Source of the DNA: Sulfurospirillum sp. UBA6810
Lineage (GTDB): Bacteria > Campylobacterota > Campylobacteria > Campylobacterales > Sulfurospirillaceae
Assembly (NCBI GenBank): GCA_002469305.1
Contig: DKEY01000167.1
Location: 1-10,719, forward strand
Length of the DNA stretch: 10,719 nt
Reading direction: 5' to 3'
Shown here: in pieces, positions 5,521 through 10,719 of the stretch
Layout: each line of letters begins with the position of its first letter
How positions within the stretch are numbered: the stretch's first letter is position 1
Position numbers and translations under genes: made by a program
The notes under the pieces: model-generated
Told to the model about the DNA's origin: nothing
Seen by the model: the letters and a program-made list of their open reading frames with translations, nothing else
The model's database searches: none

Positions 5521-7727
5521 TATTTTGAAAGAAAGCTTATCAACTGTCCTATGGCTATGGAACCATCATTTATAGAGAATTTTTCTTGAAAATAGATATT
5601 TGAATGTTTTGCAATAATATTTTCCAAAAGTGTTCTATTTTGAAACACACCACCACTTATAACAATTTTTAAGTCATATTGCTTCGTAAAGATATCTATG
5701 ATATTGACTAAGGCATTGATAAATTTACTTGCTATAAGAGTTGGTTCTTTGTCTTTTAACATCTCTTTTATAGTATGTTTATATCTTACTACTCCATCTT
5801 CTAAAAAAAAGTCATAATACTCTGTAATTTTTTCATCATAAAGACTCTCAAGTAAAAGACCACTCTCTCCGTCATAACTCACTTTATCGCATATACCACA
5901 GATAACGGCAACCGCATCAAAAAGTCGTCCAACTGCTGAACATTGCGGAGAATTGATGTTTTTTGCATGTATTTGTTTGAGGAGTTTTAACTCTGATTTG
6001 CTAAATTGATTGTAGATGTTTGCATATATCTCTTCCTCTTTGGTATCGAGTATCATAGACAAAGCTATACGTTTGATATCTTTTATACTAGCATCACCAC
6101 CAAGTAAAGCAAAAGTTTCAAAATGTCCAACTCTTTCATAGCTTGTTTTCTTACATGTAAAAAATTCTCCACCCCAGATAGTACCATCATCACCATAACC
6201 TGTACCATCCCAAGCTATGCCTAAAACTTCTTCATCTAGATTATGTTCAAACATACAAGCCAAAATATGGGCATAGTGATGTTGCACTTGATAAAATGGT
6301 TTTGCTTGAGATTTTGCCCACTTGGTACTCTCATATAAGGGATGTTTATCTCCTAAAATAATGTCAGGTTCAAAATCATAAAAGTTTTTAAATGTTTCAA
6401 GTGTCCTTTTAAAAAAATCAACAGTTGCTACATTGTCCAAATCACCAATATAAGGGCTGAGGATTATTTGATTGTTCATATATATGGCTATGGAATTTTT
6501 TTGATGTGCTCCAACTGCAAGTACCTTCTTATCACATGTTGAGACAAATCTGATGCTATGAGGTGTTATCCCTCTCGAAGCTCTCATCATCAACTCTTTA
6601 TCACCGATAACTTGCACAACACTATCATCACTAGCATTTACAATTTCTCGGTTATAATCCAGATAATACTCTATGATAAAACCTAATTTTTTTTGCAAAT
6701 CAGCTTCATGTGTTATGATAGGCTCACCCGAATGATTTGCACTTGTAGCTATGATGGGATTTTTAAGTACATCAAGTAAAAGTACATGTAAGGGAGTATA
6801 TGGCAAAAACACTCCTAATCTGTCTATCCGTGGAGCAATCAAAGTAGAAAGATTGAATTTTTTTGTATCTTTCTTGACTAAAACGATTGGTCTTTCGTTG
6901 GAATTTATCTTTTGTTTTTCAGTATCACTTAGCAAACAAACTTTGCCTATCTCTTTTATATCTTTAAACATCACGGCAAAAGGTTTTGAAGGACGATTTT
7001 TTTTGGCTCTTAAAGTTTGAATTGTAGTTTCATTTGAAGCATCACAGATGAGATGAAAACCTCCCATACCCTTCATAGCAACGATATGCCCCTCTTCTAT
7101 CAGCTTTGCTAAATCAGCTATGGCTTGATTGTTGTATGAGAGATCTTTTCCTTTGATATTTTTAAGAGTAAGTGTTGGTCCACATGTAGGGCAACTTATA
7201 GGTTGTGCGTGATATCTTCTATCACGGGGATTGTTGTATTCGTCTTGACATTTTTCACACATCACAAAAGGCTTCATAGAGGTGTTTGGTCTATCATATG
7301 GAACAGTTTTGACGATGGAATATCTAGGACCACAGTTTGTACAATTTGTAAAAAAGTAGTTATATCTTCTATCTTTTTTATCTCTCATCTCAGCCAAACA
7401 ATCTTCACACATAGCAAAATCTGGGCTTACAAGAGAGTATTTTGTAGTTTTATTTTTGCTTTGTATGATTTTAAATTCTTCAAAAAAAGCTAACTCTTTT
7501 TCTTCTTTTTTACAAAAATCTATACGAGCTAAAGGGGGAAGTTTATGGTACAAATCGTGTTCAAAACTTGTTATATCATCAAATTCACCCTCAAGTGATA
7601 TCTCCACACCTGTTGAATCGTTGAGTACAAATCCTTTTAGATTGTGTGTGAGCGCTATTGTATATACAAAGGGGCGAAAACCAACCCCTTGTATAATACC
7701 TTCAAGCCGATAATTTACATGTAACAT
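5517..7727 (-). CDS. hypF: Carbamoyltransferase HypF, 736 aa
   Basis: HypF converts carbamoyl phosphate and ATP to carbamoyl-adenylate and passes the carbamoyl group to HypE. All domains are present in order. The acylphosphatase domain (1-90) has IIQGVGFRPF with Arg18 and Asn36. Two zinc fingers follow (Cys107/110/129/132 and Cys157/160/179/182). The YrdC/Sua5-like domain (about 200-390) has KKNRPSKPF and TSANHSGEP (328-336). The Kae1-like domain (about 400-736) has HHYAH (483-487), DGTGYGDDG (507-515) and SGGVFQN (691-697). Length is normal. The ATG is 3 nt after the upstream stop with no evident Shine-Dalgarno, so it is probably translated by coupling. Confidence 0.97.
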   Translation of the reverse strand: MLHVNYRLEGIIQGVGFRPFVYTIALTHNLKGFVLNDSTGVEISLEGEFDDITSFEHDLYHKLPPLARIDFCKKEEKELAFFEEFKIIQSKNKTTKYSLVSPDFAMCEDCLAEMRDKKDRRYNYFFTNCTNCGPRYSIVKTVPYDRPNTSMKPFVMCEKCQDEYNNPRDRRYHAQPISCPTCGPTLTLKNIKGKDLSYNNQAIADLAKLIEEGHIVAMKGMGGFHLICDASNETTIQTLRAKKNRPSKPFAVMFKDIKEIGKVCLLSDTEKQKINSNERPIVLVKKDTKKFNLSTLIAPRIDRLGVFLPYTPLHVLLLDVLKNPIIATSANHSGEPIITHEADLQKKLGFIIEYYLDYNREIVNASDDSVVQVIGDKELMMRASRGITPHSIRFVSTCDKKVLAVGAHQKNSIAIYMNNQIILSPYIGDLDNVATVDFFKRTLETFKNFYDFEPDIILGDKHPLYESTKWAKSQAKPFYQVQHHYAHILACMFEHNLDEEVLGIAWDGTGYGDDGTIWGGEFFTCKKTSYERVGHFETFALLGGDASIKDIKRIALSMILDTKEEEIYANIYNQFSKSELKLLKQIHAKNINSPQCSAVGRLFDAVAVICGICDKVSYDGESGLLLESLYDEKITEYYDFFLEDGVVRYKHTIKEMLKDKEPTLIASKFINALVNIIDIFTKQYDLKIVISGGVFQNRTLLENIIAKHSNIYFQEKFSINDGSIAIGQLISFLSKY

Positions 7728-7730
7728 TTA

Positions 7731-9422
7731 TTAATTATCTATTGGAAGTTCTCTATTGAATGCCAGTTTACTAGATGCTTTTATATTTCTGCAAGCAAGT
7801 TCACTTAAACGTCGAATACCAAAGAGTGAACCACAAAGAACCATACGAGAACTTTGAAGATTTTCTTTGTAGTAATCAGCTTGGTCACTTAAAAAGTAGG
7901 CGAGAGATTCAATAAACCCAAAACTAAGGGTTCTATCATCTGTTCCTGCCACTTTAAAACTCATAGCACTTCTTATCATCTTTATAAAATTAAAGTTTGA
8001 TATCAAAGTTTCTGGCGTGATGAGCGGATAGTCAATCCTTGGACCCTTTTGTCCACCATAATCTTCAGCATTTTCAATGATTTGCTCACTACCCTCTTCT
8101 ACACTATCACTTATACCCAAAATCACAGCACAGATACCCCACATAGTATATATGTTATTTGGTGCATCTGTTGGGATTTGCGTTTCAAGAGCTTTTTTAT
8201 AGATTTCTGGATACTGTTTTTCATATGATTCGAGCATCTTTTTACCAGTAGTTGACTCTTTTATCGTATCAAATACCTCTTTTATGCTTTTCATAATTGG
8301 AAAGCTGATCAAATCTAACATCCCACTCTCTTGTGAAACATATATAATCTTGTCATTGTTCGTTTTACTAAGATAAAAACAGCTTGATTGTTCACCGAAC
8401 AAATCATGCTCTTGAATCACTGAAGTAAATTGTGCATGAGCAATATCATCAAATTTTTTCAAATTTTCTTTCACAACAGAAGCACAATAACCATCACCAC
8501 TTAGTATAAAAATCTCGCCATTTTCTAAAACGCAAACTTCTATTTGTGGAATATGTCCAATACGTCCATCAACGTTCACAACAAAATCATATTGAGCAGT
8601 TTTTGCTTCTTGTCTATATAAAAACTCTATACCATCAATAAAAAGTTTTTCACAAAGTAGCTGTAAAAGCATATCATCTGCAAGTTTTATCTTAACTCTA
8701 TTTGTATCCAATATCTCTTTTGCTGCAAACAGTGAATTAACTTTAAGTCTAATAGAAGGCTTTTCTAAAGAAGCCAATGCTTTTATCTCATTTTCTCTTA
8801 TAACTGCCATTTTTTCAACAACAGATAAATCAGTTGCAACAATATTTTTACAAGTTTTACTTATACTTTTAGTACTAGCATCAACTTTAGTGTAAATAAA
8901 ATCTCCAGATGAAGACTGTATAAGCACTTTACTTCCTGATAAAAGCTTTTGAGATATATTTGCGTATATCTCAATATAGCTTTGACTATCACTAGCATCT
9001 GCTACGAGATTTCCCTCTTTATCAAAAAGAGAAATTTTTTTAGACTCAGCAAAGGGAGCAATGCCTACTTCATTTTTGACAAAACAAGACATGTACTCTA
9101 TGCTAGTTTCATCATGTGCCATAGACAAAACTTTTGGTGTATAAGGCAAAGTAAGATTACAATCTTTGATATCAATGTAGCTTTTTATCTCTTCACTTAC
9201 ATGAACAGTTGAAGATTTAAAGAAGATTGAAAGAGGTAATCTCGCAGACAAAAAGTCTGCAAACTCCCCTAATTTTTCTTCAACAGCTTCTACATGTAAA
9301 GTAACTATTGTTTCATTTTTATCTATTTTATAATTTATTTCAAACTCTTCACAAATGGATTTTAAAAAGTTTTCTAAAACACCATTTTGTGAAATATATT
9401 GAAATTCAAACGATAATATCAT
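7731..9422 (-). CDS. hydE: HydE-type hydrogenase maturation protein, a degenerate HypF paralogue, 563 aa
   Basis: The position right after the peptidase gene matches hydE of the Helicobacter/Wolinella hydABCDE operons, where, as I recall, hydE is needed for hydrogenase activity but has no assigned reaction. It is unrelated to the radical-SAM HydE of [FeFe] enzymes. The sequence aligns colinearly with HypF. Residues 1-70 resemble the acylphosphatase domain (SQNGVLENF for IQGVGFRPF, catalytic Arg lost). One Cys pair (88, 113) remains of the zinc fingers. Residues about 145-315 follow YrdC without the TSAN motif. Residues 345-385 and 425-563 follow the Kae1-like domain (CAVILGISD for VAVICGICD; CGSLFGIRRLSELA for SGGVFQNRTLLENI). 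The segment carrying HHYAH and DGTGYG is deleted. The ATG at 9422, 2 nt after hyaD, is preferred over the upstream TTG because it aligns with the HypF start. Confidence 0.75.
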   Translation of the reverse strand: MILSFEFQYISQNGVLENFLKSICEEFEINYKIDKNETIVTLHVEAVEEKLGEFADFLSARLPLSIFFKSSTVHVSEEIKSYIDIKDCNLTLPYTPKVLSMAHDETSIEYMSCFVKNEVGIAPFAESKKISLFDKEGNLVADASDSQSYIEIYANISQKLLSGSKVLIQSSSGDFIYTKVDASTKSISKTCKNIVATDLSVVEKMAVIRENEIKALASLEKPSIRLKVNSLFAAKEILDTNRVKIKLADDMLLQLLCEKLFIDGIEFLYRQEAKTAQYDFVVNVDGRIGHIPQIEVCVLENGEIFILSGDGYCASVVKENLKKFDDIAHAQFTSVIQEHDLFGEQSSCFYLSKTNNDKIIYVSQESGMLDLISFPIMKSIKEVFDTIKESTTGKKMLESYEKQYPEIYKKALETQIPTDAPNNIYTMWGICAVILGISDSVEEGSEQIIENAEDYGGQKGPRIDYPLITPETLISNFNFIKMIRSAMSFKVAGTDDRTLSFGFIESLAYFLSDQADYYKENLQSSRMVLCGSLFGIRRLSELACRNIKASSKLAFNRELPIDN

Positions 9423-9424
9423 TT

Positions 9425-9964
9425 TTATCTCTCTTCTTGACAAGAGTTATTTGCAACTTCTTGGATTTCTATATCAGAAATTTGTTCATATTCAAAGCCG
9501 AGCTCTTTCATATGATTTAAAAATGTTTTTTCCATTAGTTTACTACCTTCTATAACAGCATCTGTCATTTGAAGTGTAGTTATCTCTATAACTTGAGGAA
9601 CTATACCAACTATCCTAGTTGGTGGTCTATCTCCTACCATATCCATCATAGACAATGTATGCAACATCTCCACTTCATGTACACTTCCTTGAAATTTTAT
9701 ACCATTTGGGATATTTTCAAAATCAAAAAAGTAAACATCACCTATTTCACCACCATTAGTATCTACTGTATCAAATATTATACAATAGTCATAAGAAGCG
9801 ATAATAGGGATTAAGGCTTGAGCGAGAGTTCCACCGTCAACAAAATCCACGGTATGGGAAGCAGAAGAAAACTTATACTTTTGTTCAACCAAGCGGCATA
9901 GATGAACTCCGACGCCTTCGTCGGAGAACATCACATTGCCTATACCTAAAACTAAAACCTTCAC
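9425..9964 (-). CDS. hyaD: Hydrogenase large-subunit maturation endopeptidase HyaD/HydD (M52), 179 aa
   Basis: This protease cuts the C-terminal peptide from the nickel-loaded large subunit, the last maturation step. The N-terminal VLGIGNVMFSDEGVG (4-18) is the family signature. The nickel-sensing ligands correspond to Glu16, Asp65 (in IIFDTVD) and His96 (in SVHEVEM), as in E. coli HybD. The start is GTG at 9964-9962, 9 nt after the hyaC stop. The Shine-Dalgarno is poor, but no other start keeps the signature. The last 15-20 residues form a polar tail beyond the usual core. It is called hydD in Wolinella/Helicobacter nomenclature. Confidence 0.94.
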   Translation of the reverse strand: MKVLVLGIGNVMFSDEGVGVHLCRLVEQKYKFSSASHTVDFVDGGTLAQALIPIIASYDYCIIFDTVDTNGGEIGDVYFFDFENIPNGIKFQGSVHEVEMLHTLSMMDMVGDRPPTRIVGIVPQVIEITTLQMTDAVIEGSKLMEKTFLNHMKELGFEYEQISDIEIQEVANNSCQEER

Positions 9965-9973
9965 GCTTTAGGC

Positions 9974-10645
9974 TTAATGATCTTGTTTGTTAAACTTGTA
10001 ACCACTGATGATTGAGTCTATTGAACCCTCTTTACCCATGATAGAGTTAAAGATTGCCATATATATATGAACAGGAACAAAAATTAAAATACCCCACATT
10101 GCGATGTGGTGAATTTCACGAACATTCGCTAAACCACCCATAATTACTTCCAAAGGACGCATATAATCATATAGCGCACCACCTAAACCTTCATGGTAAA
10201 CGTGTACATATAAAACAAGTCCTGTTATACATACAACAAATACCATCGCATATAAACCAATATATGCAACAAACTGCAATGGGTTATAAACACCACGTAA
10301 GTGTGGATGTTCACCCATAAACAGATAGTATTTTATCTGCTGAAACCAAATTTTAGGACTTAAAAAATCCATTACAGCAACTCTCTCTTTAAAACTTACT
10401 TTATCAACTAAGAAAAGATAAGTTTTATAAATAGTCACCGCAATCAGTAAAAATCCTGCTATCTGATGCCACATTCTAAATTTTGCATTCAAAAACAATA
10501 TAGGCTCATCCGATGCTTCTGGTGCAATAAAGACATATGCAAGATAAAAGCCGGTCACTGTTAGAACAAATATAGCAATTGCTCTAAGCCAGTGAGTCCA
10601 GCGTAAACCAGCAGAAAATTCAAATTCTATTTTTCTTCTTGGCAT
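9974..10645 (-). CDS. hyaC: Ni/Fe-hydrogenase b-type cytochrome membrane subunit HyaC/HydC, 223 aa
   Basis: This di-haem cytochrome b anchors the uptake hydrogenase in the cytoplasmic membrane and passes electrons from H2 to menaquinone. Four hydrophobic helices lie at about 20-40, 61-80, 124-147 and 181-203. Candidate haem ligands are His18 (RWTHWL), His60 (MWHQIAG), His179/180 (REIHHIAMW) and His193 (VPVHIYM), the expected family pattern. Length is typical (about 220-235). The ATG has a strong Shine-Dalgarno AAGGAGA (10657-10651) 5 nt upstream. It follows the large-subunit gene by 18 nt. It is called hydC in Wolinella. Confidence 0.95.
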   Translation of the reverse strand: MPRRKIEFEFSAGLRWTHWLRAIAIFVLTVTGFYLAYVFIAPEASDEPILFLNAKFRMWHQIAGFLLIAVTIYKTYLFLVDKVSFKERVAVMDFLSPKIWFQQIKYYLFMGEHPHLRGVYNPLQFVAYIGLYAMVFVVCITGLVLYVHVYHEGLGGALYDYMRPLEVIMGGLANVREIHHIAMWGILIFVPVHIYMAIFNSIMGKEGSIDSIISGYKFNKQDH

Positions 10646-10663
10646 TTGACTCTCCTTTGTCTG

Positions 10664-10717
10664 TTAGCAAGATGCACCCGGATTAACTTTATAGCTACTT
10701 AATTCATTACCTTTTGT
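10664..10717 (-). CDS. hyaB: C-terminal end of the [NiFe]-hydrogenase large subunit (partial, enters from the right edge)
   Basis: The minus frame entering from the right edge gives 17 residues, TKGNELSSYKVNPGASC, ending at TAA 10666-10664. This resembles the segment after the DPCxxCxxH motif of large subunits, the peptide HyaD removes. The motif itself lies beyond the window. Its place directly before hyaC matches the hyaABC/hydABC order. The identification rests on position and a short resemblance. Confidence 0.72.
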   Translation of the reverse strand, partial: TKGNELSSYKVNPGASC

Positions 10718-10719
10718 AT

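Noticed and set aside
9423..9443. A TTG start at 9443 that would make the HydE-type protein seven residues longer and overlap hyaD.
   Set aside because: The ATG at 9422 follows the hyaD stop by 2 nt, has a purine-rich ribosome site (AAGAGAGA) and aligns with the HypF N-terminus.

Overview
This AT-rich window is almost entirely a [NiFe]-hydrogenase maturation locus, nearly all on the minus strand. The organism is most likely a member of the Campylobacterota (Epsilonproteobacteria), probably Sulfurimonas-like. That rests on the low GC, the hydB-C-D-E / hyp gene order known from Wolinella and Helicobacter, NikR inside the cluster, and the protein sequences. It is recognition from sequence and gene order, not a database match.

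In the direction of transcription (right to left) the layout starts with the last 17 codons of the hydrogenase large subunit (hyaB/hydB, 10717-10664). Next come the cytochrome b membrane anchor hyaC (10645-9974), the large-subunit peptidase hyaD (9964-9425), a HydE-type protein (9422-7731) and hypF (7727-5517). These genes are 2-18 nt apart and read as one operon. An 11-bp inverted repeat overlaps the hypF stop. The nickel regulator nikR (5440-5024) follows with its own -10 box and a set of alternating half-sites that could be an operator.

One plus-strand gene breaks the run (4309-5001). It encodes a degenerate IS1016/IS1595-type transposase-like protein and ends at a terminator palindrome shared with nikR. 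Divergent from it, a second hyp block runs hypB (4205-3381), hypC, hypD, hypE, hypA (ends 565). From hypC onward these genes overlap by 11, 1 and 1 nt. A terminator-like hairpin sits between hypB and hypC.

Together the genes supply the whole maturation route. HypF and HypE make the cyanide ligands. HypC and HypD build the Fe(CN)2CO unit. HypA and HypB deliver nickel. HyaD removes the large-subunit C-terminal peptide, whose coding end is visible at the right edge. HyaC links the enzyme to the quinone pool, and NikR senses nickel.

The left 564 bases are gene-poor. They hold the possible C-terminal end of an unknown plus-strand gene (3-119), a 59-codon remnant resembling the start of a PAS-containing chemoreceptor (350-171), its putative promoter, and an inverted repeat after hypA. 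I saw no tRNA, rRNA, CRISPR array or complete insertion sequence. The least ordinary items are the HydE-type protein, which aligns colinearly with neighbouring HypF but has lost its catalytic motifs, the domesticated-looking transposase relative, and the putative nikR operator.
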